The notes under the pieces: model-generated
Database searches by the model: none
What the model was told of the DNA's origin: nothing
Seen by the model: the letters and a program-made list of their open reading frames with translations, nothing else
NCBI GenBank assembly: GCA_963814745.1
Contig: CAWFEA010000002.1
Span: 1-64,000, forward strand
Direction: 5' to 3'
DNA: 64,000 nucleotides
Origin: CAWBRT01 sp963814745
GTDB taxonomy: Bacteria; Acidobacteriota; Terriglobia; Terriglobales; Acidobacteriaceae
In this document: in pieces, positions 9,159 to 17,662 of the stretch
Layout: every line of letters starts with the position of its first letter
Position numbering within the stretch: position 1 is the stretch's first letter
Translations under genes and position numbers: made by a program

Positions 9159-9266
9159 CGGCGAGTGTCAAACCACACTCGCCGGGGAGCCCCGGGTCCG
9201 CCGATCGGGCCGGGGACGGCAAGACGAGCGCCCGAGTCGCAACCTCGACTTCATGGCGGCGCTCGT
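9159..9266 (+). terminator. two hairpins after malate synthase
   Basis: First hairpin: CGGCGAGTGT (9159-9168) pairs perfectly with ACACTCGCCG (9175-9184) over a 6-base loop, with no U-tract. Second hairpin: ACGAGCGCC (9224-9232) pairs with GGCGCTCGT (9258-9266) and encloses a nested AGTCG/CGACT stem. It is followed by the weakly T-rich TTCGTCTGATTTC. They may act as a terminator or protect the 3' end. Confidence 0.5.
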
Positions 9267-9410
9267 TTCGTCTGATTTCGGCCAAACTTCGACACAGCCG
9301 ACAACTGCCTGAGCGCGAGATTCAGGGCGTTTTGCGCCTCACACCTTTCGTCCAACCCTGGATCGGTCTATCCTGAGGCTCTGCCCTTCTCGAATTCGGT
9401 TGGTGAAGCG

Positions 9411-9842
9411 GTGTTGAAGATTGGCAAATCTCAGCTCGAAGAGCTTCGTCGCCACGGCGAGCAGACTTACCCGCACGAGTGTTGCGGCGTGCTGCTCGGC
9501 CGGATCGATGGCGAAGGCGTCAAGGATGTTCGTGCGGTGGTGCGCTGCGGCAACGCGCGTACCGACTCTCCGCACAACCGCTACCGCATCGATCCCGGCG
9601 AACTGCTAAGCATCCAGCGCCAAGCCCGCGAATCGGAGCTGGACATCCTCGGCTTCTACCACTCGCATCCGGATCATCCCGCACGCTGGTCAGAAACCGA
9701 TCTCGCCGAGGCTTACTGGATTGGCTACTCCTACTTCATCATCAGCGTGGAACAGGGCTGCGCCACCGAGACCAACTCCTTTGAACTAACCGGCGAAGCA
9801 GATAACAAACAGTTCCGCGACGAGTCTCTCTCGGTCGAATAA
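9411..9842 (+). CDS. JAMM/Mov34 (M67-type) metallopeptidase
   Basis: 143 residues, from GTG 9411. The JAMM zinc site is complete: an upstream glutamate in YPHECCGVLLG (about residue 23), then HSHPDHPARWSETD, i.e. H-x-H-x7-S-x2-D, near residues 83-96. Bacterial single-domain members remove C-terminal extensions from sulfur-carrier proteins such as ThiS/MoaD/CysO or cleave isopeptide bonds. None of the usual partners (E1-like ThiF, cysteine synthase, ThiS) is adjacent, so the partner is unknown. The GTG start is chosen because MLKIGKSQLEELRRHGEQTYPHE matches the usual start position of the family. Confidence 0.88.
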   Translation: MLKIGKSQLEELRRHGEQTYPHECCGVLLGRIDGEGVKDVRAVVRCGNARTDSPHNRYRIDPGELLSIQRQARESELDILGFYHSHPDHPARWSETDLAEAYWIGYSYFIISVEQGCATETNSFELTGEADNKQFRDESLSVE

Positions 9843-9953
9843 TCGCCGCCTGCCGCCGTCAGCGCCGGAGCCTTCGGCACCCGCCGTAGTTTTGTTATGA
9901 TCATGGCTCGCGGACTTCAGCCTGGAAATTAATGAGTGGATTCTCGAAGGGAT

Positions 9954-10532
9954 ATGGTGAGCTTCGACAACATACTTCTGTTGCACGGCAAGGGCGGCAG
10001 CCCGGAAGGCAGCGTCCGGGATATTGAAACGCTTCTGCACGACCATTACCCGCAAAAACCCGCCACTTCGTTTCAGCGTCCCAGACTGTTACATGCCAAT
10101 GGAGAGATTCTGGCTGAACGCTCGCTCGCCGACCTGCAAGGACGCGATATCGCGAGAGGAACGGTGATTATCGGCGTCAGTCTGGGAGGCCTGCTGGCGG
10201 CGAAGATGCAGGAGCAGGGCCGTGAAGACCTGCGCGTCATCTGCCTCAACTCTCCAACCTGGGCCGATGCCGTCCGCCTGGAGCGAAGAATGCCGGAGCG
10301 GATCGCATTCTATTCCTCCGATGACAGCGTCATCGCGGGCCGCACCGAGCATTGGCCCAGGCTGGCGACCGCTTTTGATCTGCCTTGGCTCACCCATGAC
10401 ACCAGCGCGCATGCGCGGGAATTGACGCCGCTGATCGTCGCCTGCCTGGAAGGCCGGAGCATCGCGCGCGCCATCGAGCAGGTCGAGCGGCGAATTGCGC
10501 AAACTGAAGGCACCGGCGCGACAGGGCAGTAG
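9954..10532 (+). CDS. small alpha/beta hydrolase
   Basis: 192 residues from ATG 9954 (198 if GTG 9936 is used; a purine-rich GAAGGGA sits very close to 9954, so the start is uncertain). LLLHGKGGSP gives the oxyanion-hole HGKGG motif. GVSLGGLLAAKMQEQ gives the nucleophile elbow G-x-S-x-G. A candidate acid is in the YSSDDSVI segment and a late His in WLTHDTSAHARE. Size and motifs fit YqiA/UPF0227-like or predicted-esterase families. The substrate is not readable. It is followed 80 bases later by the FAD oxidase. Confidence 0.7.
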   Translation: MVSFDNILLLHGKGGSPEGSVRDIETLLHDHYPQKPATSFQRPRLLHANGEILAERSLADLQGRDIARGTVIIGVSLGGLLAAKMQEQGREDLRVICLNSPTWADAVRLERRMPERIAFYSSDDSVIAGRTEHWPRLATAFDLPWLTHDTSAHARELTPLIVACLEGRSIARAIEQVERRIAQTEGTGATGQ

Positions 10533-10575
10533 TATCTTAGTAGGAGTTAGAAACAGCCGGCTCGATCGACGTTTC

Positions 10576-10611
10576 GATCCAGGAAAACTATACGATCTAG
10601 GAAAACTATCT
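10576..10611 (+). repeat. 18-base tandem repeat covering the ribosome-binding site of the FAD oxidase
   Basis: GATCCAGGAAAACTATAC (10576-10593) is followed directly by GATCTAGGAAAACTATCT (10594-10611), 15 of 18 identical, and then the ATG at 10612. Each copy carries an AGGA Shine-Dalgarno-like core. Confidence 0.8.
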
Positions 10612-12003
10612 ATGCAAAGAGCAACCTCCGCCCAACTTGACGGCGCCGTCGAGGCGCTGAAATCGCTGCTCGGCCAGCGTGCCAGCACTGCCGAGGTACA
10701 ACGCGAGCACCACTCCCATGACGAGTCCTATCACCCGCCGGCCCTGCCCGATGTTGTTTGCTATGCGCACAGCACCGAAGAGGTCAGCGAGATCCTCAAG
10801 ATCAGTGCCAAGTACCAGGTTCCGGTGATCCCCTTCGGCGGTGGAACCTCGCTCGAAGGCCATGTCAATGCCATTCACGGCGGCATTTCCATTGACCTTC
10901 GCGAGATGAATAAAGTGCTCAGGGTGAGCGCTGAAGACCTGGATGTGACGGTTCAGCCAGGCGTTACTCGCCAGCAGTTAAACAAGGTCCTCGACAACAC
11001 CGGACTCACTTTCTATGTCGATCCGGGAGGCGAGTCGACGCTGGGCGGCATGGCCGCGACCCGGGCTTCGGGAACCACCACCGTCCGCTACGGCACGATG
11101 CGCGATAACGTGCTTGCACTCACCGTAGTGTTGGCTGACGGCCGCATCATCAAGACTGGCAGCCGCGCCCGCAAGTCGGCGGCCGGCTATGACCTGACGC
11201 GCCTGTTCGTCGGCTCCGAAGGCACACTCGGCGTCATCACCGAACTGACCTTGCGCGTGCACCCGCTCCCCGAGGCTGTCTCCGCGGCGGTCTGCTCCTT
11301 CCCCAGCATCGAAAGCGCGGTCAATACCGTCATTGAAGTCATTCAGTTTGGCGTAACCGTGGCGCGCATCGAACTGCTGGATGAAACCCAGATGGACGCC
11401 ATCAATCGCTACTCGAAGATGAACTACCCGATTGCGCCGACGCTGTTTTTCGAATTCCACGGCTCCAGCGACCGCCATGTCACCGAGCAGGCGGAGTTCG
11501 TGCAGTCGATTGCCGAAGAGCACGGCGGCAAAGGCTTTGAGTGGGCTACCCTGCGGGAGGATCGGGACAGGCTTTGGGAAGCGCGGCACGCAGCCTACTA
11601 TGCGGACATCGCGCTTCGCCCCGGTGCCAAAGGATGGACTACCGATGCGTGCGTGCCTATCTCGCGCTTGGCCGAGTGCATCATGGAGACGCAGAAGGAC
11701 AATCGCGCCGCGCCATTTCCGGTTGCCATGGTGGGCCACGTCGGCGACGGAAATTTTCATTGCGTCTACGTCATCGATCCGGAGAAAAAGGAGGAACTCG
11801 CCGAGGCCGAGCGCCTGGCCGGGCGCATCGCCACTCGCGCCCTTGCCATGGGCGGCACCTGCACCGGAGAACACGGCGTGGGCTACGGCAAGATGAAGTA
11901 TCTGGAAGCTGAGCACGGCGCGGGGCTGGAGGTGATGCGCACCATCAAGCGCGCGCTCGATCCGGACAATCGCATGAACCCCGGGAAAATGGTCAAGGTC
12001 TAG
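10612..12003 (+). CDS. FAD-linked oxidase, D-lactate dehydrogenase/glycolate oxidase GlcD type
   Basis: 463 residues from ATG 10612, directly after a duplicated AGGA site. The N-terminal PCMH FAD domain shows PVIPFGGGTSLEGH (about residues 72-85), TVQPGVTRQQL, and the YVDPGGESTLGGMAATRASG and YGTMRDNV blocks. The C-terminal FAD-oxidase domain ends with GHVGDGNFHCVYVIDP, CTGEHGVGYGKMKYL and LDPDNRMNPGKM. This matches the D-lactate dehydrogenase (cytochrome) / glycolate oxidase subunit D family. It would oxidise a 2-hydroxyacid and pass electrons to the respiratory chain. No GlcE or GlcF partner is adjacent, so a single-subunit DLD-like enzyme is as likely as GlcD. Glyoxylate, if made, would feed the malate synthase encoded upstream. 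Confidence 0.9.
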   Translation: MQRATSAQLDGAVEALKSLLGQRASTAEVQREHHSHDESYHPPALPDVVCYAHSTEEVSEILKISAKYQVPVIPFGGGTSLEGHVNAIHGGISIDLREMNKVLRVSAEDLDVTVQPGVTRQQLNKVLDNTGLTFYVDPGGESTLGGMAATRASGTTTVRYGTMRDNVLALTVVLADGRIIKTGSRARKSAAGYDLTRLFVGSEGTLGVITELTLRVHPLPEAVSAAVCSFPSIESAVNTVIEVIQFGVTVARIELLDETQMDAINRYSKMNYPIAPTLFFEFHGSSDRHVTEQAEFVQSIAEEHGGKGFEWATLREDRDRLWEARHAAYYADIALRPGAKGWTTDACVPISRLAECIMETQKDNRAAPFPVAMVGHVGDGNFHCVYVIDPEKKEELAEAERLAGRIATRALAMGGTCTGEHGVGYGKMKYLEAEHGAGLEVMRTIKRALDPDNRMNPGKMVKV

Positions 12004-12449
12004 ACCGGATTCGCGGAAGGTGTGTCCAGTAAGGTAGCCGGGCGTCTAGCCCGGCGATGATAATGCCGGATACACTGACTCTGAATCCGCTCTAACAGGC
12101 TGCTGAAAAACACATGGAAGTGTCATCCTGAGGTCGCGCCGATTTTGCGCGGAGCCCCCGCCAAGCCTGTTGTTGGCTTGTTGGAGCGGGCGATCGAAGG
12201 ATCTGCTTTATATTCAGCGTGCGCAAACAGCAGATCCTTCGCTTCGCTCAGGATGACACCCTCGGAGAAGCGTTTTTCAGCAGCCTGCTAAAGCAGGACG
12301 CCGGCCCAAGGCAGATCACCTTGCCTTGCGGCCGGCACGGAACTTCATCGCGACGCATTCCTTGAAAAACGGGCCTCATCAACCAACAGCCTGCTGCCGT
12401 TACCGCCCGGCAATATTACTGCTTGTTCTTCGGCACCCACTCATTCAGA
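12004..12449. other. intergenic region holding the inverted-repeat element
   Basis: Apart from the repeat at 12096-12287, no gene or clear terminator is seen. The genes on both sides point into the region. Confidence 0.6.
12096..12287. repeat. nested inverted-repeat element (MITE-like or REP-like)
   Basis: Outer arms CAGGCTGCTGAAAAAC (12096-12111) and its exact complement (12272-12287) match over 16 of 16 bases. Middle arms TGTCATCCTGAG (12121-12132) and its complement (12247-12258) match 12 of 12. Inner arms CGAAGGATCTGCT (12195-12207) and its complement (12229-12241) match 13 of 13. No coding frame runs through it. It lies just after the GlcD-like gene. Confidence 0.85.
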
Positions 12450-13757
12450 TCAATATTTTTGATAAGACAAAATTGCCGTACAACAAGAAGCGAACAGACC
12501 TAAACCGACCAAGAACATCAGTCCGCCCATATAGCTGCCGGAAATGCTGATAAAAAAGCCGATCAGCACCGGCGAAAATGCCGAGCCGCCATTGGCAACG
12601 CCATTCATCATACCTGCTCCGGCGCCAATCGCTTTGGCGGGAACGATGCGCTGAATCATTGCCCACGCCGGTGCTATACCGAACCCAACGAAAGCAATTC
12701 CCACGGAGATCAAAATCGCCGCGGTTGTATTATTCGGGGCGTGAGCGCCGAAATATATCCCGGCGGCGGCACCCAGCATGGAAACTATGCACACCGGAGC
12801 GCGTCGGCCGGTCTTATCGGAAATGTATCCCGATGCCAGCACGCTGAGGATTCCGAGAAAATAGGGCAGCGACGACCACGCGCCCATCGCAGCCCAGGAA
12901 AATCCTCGCGCCACTTTAAGGTAAGAAGGCAACCACGCCATCATTCCCCACCATATCGAGGCCAGGCAGAAATAGTGAAGAGTGACTAACCAGAACCGGT
13001 AATTGAAAACAAAGACCGCTATATTCTGCCAGACCGTTACATGACCAGTCTGAGCTTCAAGCTCTTTTTCGGCCTTTTGTCCCGATTCGATCAGATCACG
13101 CTCCGCCTGATTTACCCTCTTATGCTGAGACGGATAGTCTGTCGTGCAGAACCACAGCAACAGCAGCGGCACCAGTCCAGAAGCGACCAAAATGAAGAAA
13201 CTGGTGCGCCATCCATAAGCATGGATAGCCCAGGTCAAAAAGGGCATGGTAAGAGCCGGTCCAGCCATCAGTCCAACCACCCAAACCGCATTCGCCTTGC
13301 CCCGTTCGTGCGGCGGGAACCAGTTCTTAACGTACTTGCTCTGCATCGGCCAATGCATTCCTTCACCTACCCCAAGGATCAACCTTGCCATCAGCATGGT
13401 AGTAAAGGTTGCGGCAATTCCACCGAGGAACAGCGAGCAGGCCCATAGCAGGATAGATAAAGACATCGCTTTCCGCGGCCCTAAGATATCGCCTAACGGG
13501 CTGAGAAGGATGTTGGAAAACCCATAGGCGATCAAGAACAGTGTCATGAGCAAACCCATTCGTACCGGTTGGCCTTTAATGCCCATGTCGGTGAGAAACG
13601 CGTTGTCCGCCAGAAGAACAGAAACATTCACCCGATCCAGGTAAGCGACCAGTAAGGTAACTAATAAAATCAGGACGAGAACAACCCTCTGTCTGGTGGG
13701 CCTCAATTCCGCGCCATTCGCCGTTCCGAGTACCTCGCTCTGCACCTGACTATGCAT
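12450..13757 (-). CDS. MFS transporter, ACS type (sugar-acid carrier-like)
   Basis: 435 residues. ATG 13757 is chosen because GGAGG lies 9 bases upstream on the minus strand; the frame could extend to a TTG at 13790. The first membrane segment carries VTLLVAYLDRVNVSVLLADN and the GEGMHWPMQSKYVKNWFPPHERGKANA block follows TM4, both typical of the D-galactonate/glucarate/hexuronate branch of the ACS family. Twelve membrane segments with a central loop (NQAERDLIESGQKAEKELE) are visible. Import of a hexonate or other hydroxyacid is likely. A FadR/GntR-type palindrome lies about 110 bases upstream. Confidence 0.87.
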   Translation of the reverse strand: MHSQVQSEVLGTANGAELRPTRQRVVLVLILLVTLLVAYLDRVNVSVLLADNAFLTDMGIKGQPVRMGLLMTLFLIAYGFSNILLSPLGDILGPRKAMSLSILLWACSLFLGGIAATFTTMLMARLILGVGEGMHWPMQSKYVKNWFPPHERGKANAVWVVGLMAGPALTMPFLTWAIHAYGWRTSFFILVASGLVPLLLLWFCTTDYPSQHKRVNQAERDLIESGQKAEKELEAQTGHVTVWQNIAVFVFNYRFWLVTLHYFCLASIWWGMMAWLPSYLKVARGFSWAAMGAWSSLPYFLGILSVLASGYISDKTGRRAPVCIVSMLGAAAGIYFGAHAPNNTTAAILISVGIAFVGFGIAPAWAMIQRIVPAKAIGAGAGMMNGVANGGSAFSPVLIGFFISISGSYMGGLMFLVGLGLFASCCTAILSYQKY

Positions 13758-14173
13758 AAATTTCAGCCTCCACTTTCCAAAATTCTGCAACTCAAACTCT
13801 GTTGCCCTGACTCAGAATGTTCCATCTGGACCGGCAGTGCTTTACCCACTTCACGCCCAAAAAAATATTGGTACACCACTAAGTCGATTTCTCGAACCCG
13901 GACTCTTGATTCCTATGTAGCTCAGAGATAGGCGCTGTTGCCCGAGTACCAAGTCACCTTCGAGCCAGCTTGCGGTACGAGATAGATCAGTTTCAAAGCA
14001 GGAGCGCCCGCAAGTTACACCCTGCGGGACACCTCATCGCTCAACTGGCCTGGCTGATCTCTGTCCTGAACCTTTATCCTGGTTGCGGGAGTATAGCACA
14101 CTTCGCGGAGTGTTCTGGCGCCTGAAGTCAGCTAAATTTCCCTGACGACCGCCTTCCGCGTAAGACTTCCGCT
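13758..14173. other. intergenic region upstream of the second MFS carrier
   Basis: No gene is seen. It contains the GntR-like palindrome at 13868-13879; the rest is relatively AT-rich on the left side. Confidence 0.5.
13868..13879. promoter_or_regulatory. candidate GntR/FadR-type operator
   Basis: TTGGTACACCAC has inverted TGGT/ACCA half-sites two bases apart. This is close to the TNGTNNNACNA pattern bound by FadR-subfamily GntR repressors. It sits about 110 bases before the MFS start on the minus strand. No GntR gene is in the window. Confidence 0.3.
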
Positions 14174-14587
14174 TCACTCGTCGCTCACCGTGGAGGTCAG
14201 AACGAGTTTGCCATGCTTCACCCCGCGCAGGCTCAGCATGTGATCGGCAAGATGCTTGATTTCACCGCTTCGGCCTTTCATGATTACAACTTCCAGGCAA
14301 TTGTGTGCGTCAAGGTGGACGTGCGTGGCCGCCAGGACGTTGTCGTGGTGGTGGTGCTGAGTCTCGGTCAGTTTGTTGGAGAGATTCGGGCGATGATGGT
14401 CGTAAACCATGGAAAGCGTAGCGACGACCGGCCTGTCGTCGCTCACCTCTTCGGCAATCAAGGACTCCCTAATCAGGTCGCGCAACGCTTCCGAGCGGCT
14501 GCCGTACCCTCGCCGGGCGATAACCTTATCGAAACGCTCCAGTAGCTTCCGTTCAATCGAGACGCCGGTTCGTACCAGTTCCGCCAT
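14174..14587 (-). CDS. nikR: nickel-responsive regulator NikR
   Basis: 137 residues from ATG 14587, chosen for AAGGAG 11 bases upstream; an in-frame ATG at 14614 would add nine residues. The N terminus is a ribbon-helix-helix DNA-binding domain (RTGVSIERKLLERFDKVIAR, then GSRSEALRDLIRESL). The C-terminal ACT-like domain has the nickel ligands in HHHHDN, THVHLDAHNC (H-x-H and the Cys of the square-planar site) and VIMKG. NikR represses nickel uptake genes when nickel is plentiful. It is divergent from a TonB receptor, and the shared intergenic region holds two palindromes of NikR type. Confidence 0.93.
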   Translation of the reverse strand: MAELVRTGVSIERKLLERFDKVIARRGYGSRSEALRDLIRESLIAEEVSDDRPVVATLSMVYDHHRPNLSNKLTETQHHHHDNVLAATHVHLDAHNCLEVVIMKGRSGEIKHLADHMLSLRGVKHGKLVLTSTVSDE

Positions 14588-14718
14588 ATTTTTGCGATCT
14601 CCTTCAGCACTCATCCCGGCCAGTTTGCGAAAACCTGCTCAGGTGCTCGGACGCGAGCCTGTCTGCCGAGAGTGTACTTCCCCTGTGACGCCGGTCACAC
14701 GAAAGCGTGAGAAAACCA

Positions 14719-14745
14719 GTAGCACGATCTTAATGATCGTGTTAC
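14719..14745. promoter_or_regulatory. NikR-like operator 1
   Basis: GTAGCAC (14719-14725), a 13-base spacer and GTGTTAC (14739-14745). The spacer extends the symmetry (GATC at each end). The spacing resembles the two-half-site NikR operators known in other bacteria. The site lies between nikR and the TonB receptor. Confidence 0.65.
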
Positions 14746-14752
14746 AACGCTG

Positions 14753-14779
14753 GTAGCACGATTCTCATCTTCGTGTTAC
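14753..14779. promoter_or_regulatory. NikR-like operator 2
   Basis: GTAGCAC (14753-14759), 13 bases, GTGTTAC (14773-14779). The half-sites are the same as in operator 1, exactly 34 bases downstream, and the site ends 46 bases before the receptor start. Confidence 0.65.
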
Positions 14780-14825
14780 GAACGATCCGTTGTCCGTTGC
14801 CGGTCCCTGTCGAGGAAACGTTAGC

Positions 14826-17411
14826 ATGAAAGCCAGATACGCACTACTCGTATTACTGTTCTTATTGCTTCTTGTTCCCAGCCTTCTATTTGCCCAAGGA
14901 ATCACTCAGCTATCAGGAACTGTCGTTGACACGTCTGGGGCGGTGATTGCCGGGGCTACGGTGCAGCTTCGAAGCGCGAACGGTACTGTACAAAAAACGA
15001 CACAGTCGGACACGAACGGCTCCTTCATTATTTCTGGACTCTCGGCAGGTAATTATCAACTCGTGGTATCTAATCCCAATTTTGAAACCAAAGAGATCCC
15101 TGTCACCATAGGGACCACTAAGGCGCCGGCCCCGCTGCGCATCTCTCTGGCGCTGGGCTCCGTGATCACCACCGTAAGTGTGCAGGGCCGGGCGGATGAC
15201 CTCATCGGAATTGCCGATTCCGCCGGCCAGGTAACGGTGGGCGCAACGGAACTCGAAGATCGTCCGATTCTTCGTTCGGGAGAAGTTTTGGAGACGCTTC
15301 CCGGTCTCATCATCACTCAACACGCCGGCGGCGGCAAGGCCAACCAATATTTTCTTCGCGGCTTCAATCTCGACCACGGCACGGATTTCGCCATTTTCCT
15401 CGACGGCATGCCGCTTAACCTGCCGTCGCACGCGCACGGCGAGGGCTACTCGGACATGAACGTCGTCATCCCGGAGTTTGTGCAGCGGGTGGATGCCGAG
15501 AAAGGTCCTTATTACGCTGATGTCGGCGACTATGGCTCGGCGGGAAATGCCCATGTGGTGTTTTTCAAGACGCTGCCCCAGAACTTCTTCGACGTCGACG
15601 GCGGCATGTATGGCTATGGGCGGGCCGTTTTCGGAGTATCGCAAAAGCTCGGTTCGGGCAATTTGCTGTACGGCGGACAAGCGTATCACGATAACGGCCC
15701 ATGGGTGCATGAGGATAATTATTACAAATTCAACGGCCTTCTAACCTACAGCCAGGGCGACGACGCCAATGGTTTCAGCATCACGGCCCGCGCTTACGAA
15801 TCACCTCGATGGAACTCGAGCGATCAGCTCCCCTATACGGCCATACCCGATGTCGGTTTCTTCGGCTCACTGAGCCCGACGGACGGTGGCAGATCGCAGC
15901 GTTATAGCTTGCAGGGTGAATGGCATCACCAAGGCGCAAATTCCGAGACGAAACTGATGGCCTATGGATTTTATTACGATCTCGATTTATTTTCCGATTT
16001 CACTTACTACCTGATTGACCCCTATAAGGGCGACCAGTTCGAACAGCAGGACAGGCGCTGGGTAGCGGGGTTTGACCTACGCCATACGATTTTCGGCCAA
16101 TTCTTCGGCCGCAAGACGGAAACCACGTTCGGCCTGCAGCTCCGCAACGATTGGGTCCACAACGGCCTTTACCGGACGGAAGATCGCGTGCGTACGAGCA
16201 AAACTTACTATACCGCTGGAATCGACCCTGCCACCGGTCAGCTAGCGGCTTTGCCAGCGGACACGGATGTGAATAAATTTACGGAGACGATAGGAAGTCC
16301 CTGGGTGGAAAATAAAATCCAGTGGGCGAGCAAATTCCGCACGGTCCTGGCCCTGCGCGGCGACGACGGCAAAGGTGTCGTCACCAGCTTTACCAACCCC
16401 ACCACCTTATCCTACAATCCCAATACCAACCAATCGGTCAGCAAGTTCCTGCCCAGTCCCAAAGCAAGTTTTATCTTCGGCCCGTGGGCCAAGACTGAGT
16501 TCTATGCGCAGGGCGGATTCAGTTACCACACCAACGACGTGCGTGGCGCAACGCAATTGTATGAACCGGTTTCGCCGGACTATCCTTTCTACAATACGCC
16601 GAACCCCATTAAAATTCCCTTCCTGGTCCAAACCAAAGGCGCGGAAGTCGGCGTGCGCACTACGGCCGTTTCACATCTGCAAAGTACCCTTTCGGTCTGG
16701 TGTCTCCACAGTAATTCCGAACTGCTGCAGGATGGCGACACTGGAGGCACGAGTCCCTCATATGAGTCGAGCAACCGCTGGGGCATAGAAGTTGGGAACT
16801 ACTACACGCCACGGGAACATTTGGTTTTTGATGTTGACTTTGCGGACTCCCGCGCCCGTTTTACTCAAAACGACCCATACGATTCAACGTTTTACTACTA
16901 CAACCAATCGACGAGTACTTATCAGCTTTGCCCGCAAAACTCGAATTGCTATGGGGTTGGGCTTGGGCCGACCCCTTATTCGCAAAATCCGGTCGGCAAG
17001 TATGTGCCCGAAGCAGTTCGGTGGGTGGTTTCAGCGGGCGCCACAGTGCATGATTACAAAGGCTTTTCGGCGAGTTTGCGCCTGCGCTACTTTGGCCCGC
17101 GCCCTTTGACGTCCGACGGAATTTACACCTCACCCGCAACGGCGTTGGTCAACCTGGGGGCCAGTTATAAATTTAAAAAGAACTGGCGCCTTTCGGGCGA
17201 AGTTTTGAATTTGCTTAACCGCCGAGATCACGACGTTGACTACGCCTATGTATCGCAAATAACGCCAGCACCACCCGGGCTGTCGCCAATCCAAGTAGCA
17301 GCATTTGTGAATAGTAATGCGGCATTCACAAGAGTTATGCACCCCGTCGAACCGATTCAGGCGCGATTCGGGTTGCATTATACTTTCGGGAAAGAACCGT
17401 TGTCTAATTGA
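14826..17411 (+). CDS. TonB-dependent receptor with carboxypeptidase-regulatory-like domain, probable nickel uptake
   Basis: 861 residues from ATG 14826 (GAGGAAACG just upstream; the frame could extend to 14790). A hydrophobic signal peptide ends near FAQ. Residues ~22-110 form a carboxypeptidase-regulatory-like/SdrD-type beta sandwich (QLSGTVVDTSGAVIAGATVQ, NGSFIISGLSAGNYQLVV). The plug domain follows (PILRSGEVLETLPGLIITQH, FLRGFNLDHGTDFAIFLDGM), with histidines in NLPSHAHGEGYSD that could touch a metal. The rest is a 22-strand barrel ending in RFGLHYTFGKEPLSN. The tandem NikR-type operators directly upstream make nickel, or a nickel chelate, the likely cargo; this is inference from context. 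No TonB/ExbBD genes are nearby. Confidence 0.88.
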   Translation: MKARYALLVLLFLLLLVPSLLFAQGITQLSGTVVDTSGAVIAGATVQLRSANGTVQKTTQSDTNGSFIISGLSAGNYQLVVSNPNFETKEIPVTIGTTKAPAPLRISLALGSVITTVSVQGRADDLIGIADSAGQVTVGATELEDRPILRSGEVLETLPGLIITQHAGGGKANQYFLRGFNLDHGTDFAIFLDGMPLNLPSHAHGEGYSDMNVVIPEFVQRVDAEKGPYYADVGDYGSAGNAHVVFFKTLPQNFFDVDGGMYGYGRAVFGVSQKLGSGNLLYGGQAYHDNGPWVHEDNYYKFNGLLTYSQGDDANGFSITARAYESPRWNSSDQLPYTAIPDVGFFGSLSPTDGGRSQRYSLQGEWHHQGANSETKLMAYGFYYDLDLFSDFTYYLIDPYKGDQFEQQDRRWVAGFDLRHTIFGQFFGRKTETTFGLQLRNDWVHNGLYRTEDRVRTSKTYYTAGIDPATGQLAALPADTDVNKFTETIGSPWVENKIQWASKFRTVLALRGDDGKGVVTSFTNPTTLSYNPNTNQSVSKFLPSPKASFIFGPWAKTEFYAQGGFSYHTNDVRGATQLYEPVSPDYPFYNTPNPIKIPFLVQTKGAEVGVRTTAVSHLQSTLSVWCLHSNSELLQDGDTGGTSPSYESSNRWGIEVGNYYTPREHLVFDVDFADSRARFTQNDPYDSTFYYYNQSTSTYQLCPQNSNCYGVGLGPTPYSQNPVGKYVPEAVRWVVSAGATVHDYKGFSASLRLRYFGPRPLTSDGIYTSPATALVNLGASYKFKKNWRLSGEVLNLLNRRDHDVDYAYVSQITPAPPGLSPIQVAAFVNSNAAFTRVMHPVEPIQARFGLHYTFGKEPLSN

Positions 17412-17582
17412 TTCACTGTTCAACCTGTGCGGAGGGCCGGGGTTCACCTGGCGATTTCGCTAGGACGGCGCCGAAGCGACTTTCGTGAGGATGTGACTTG
17501 GTTTGAAAAGCTCGTCACGAGAAGCGCGCGGATGAACAGATTTGGCGTAACAAAATGGCCTGCCTCGGCGGCTGAAAGAACG

Positions 17583-17610
17583 GTGTATCCCATGACCCCC
17601 GGGGATACAC
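17583..17610. repeat. perfect 9-base inverted repeat between convergent genes
   Basis: GTGTATCCC (17583-17591) and GGGATACAC (17602-17610) flank a 10-base loop. No T-run follows on either strand. It lies between the TonB receptor and the minus-strand DUF362 gene and may be a rho-independent-like stop or an operator; nothing else is visible in 17412-17662. Confidence 0.4.
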
Positions 17611-17662
17611 TCATATTCAGACCACTTGAGCAGGCCGTTTCCGCGAACCGGCACAAAGCCAA

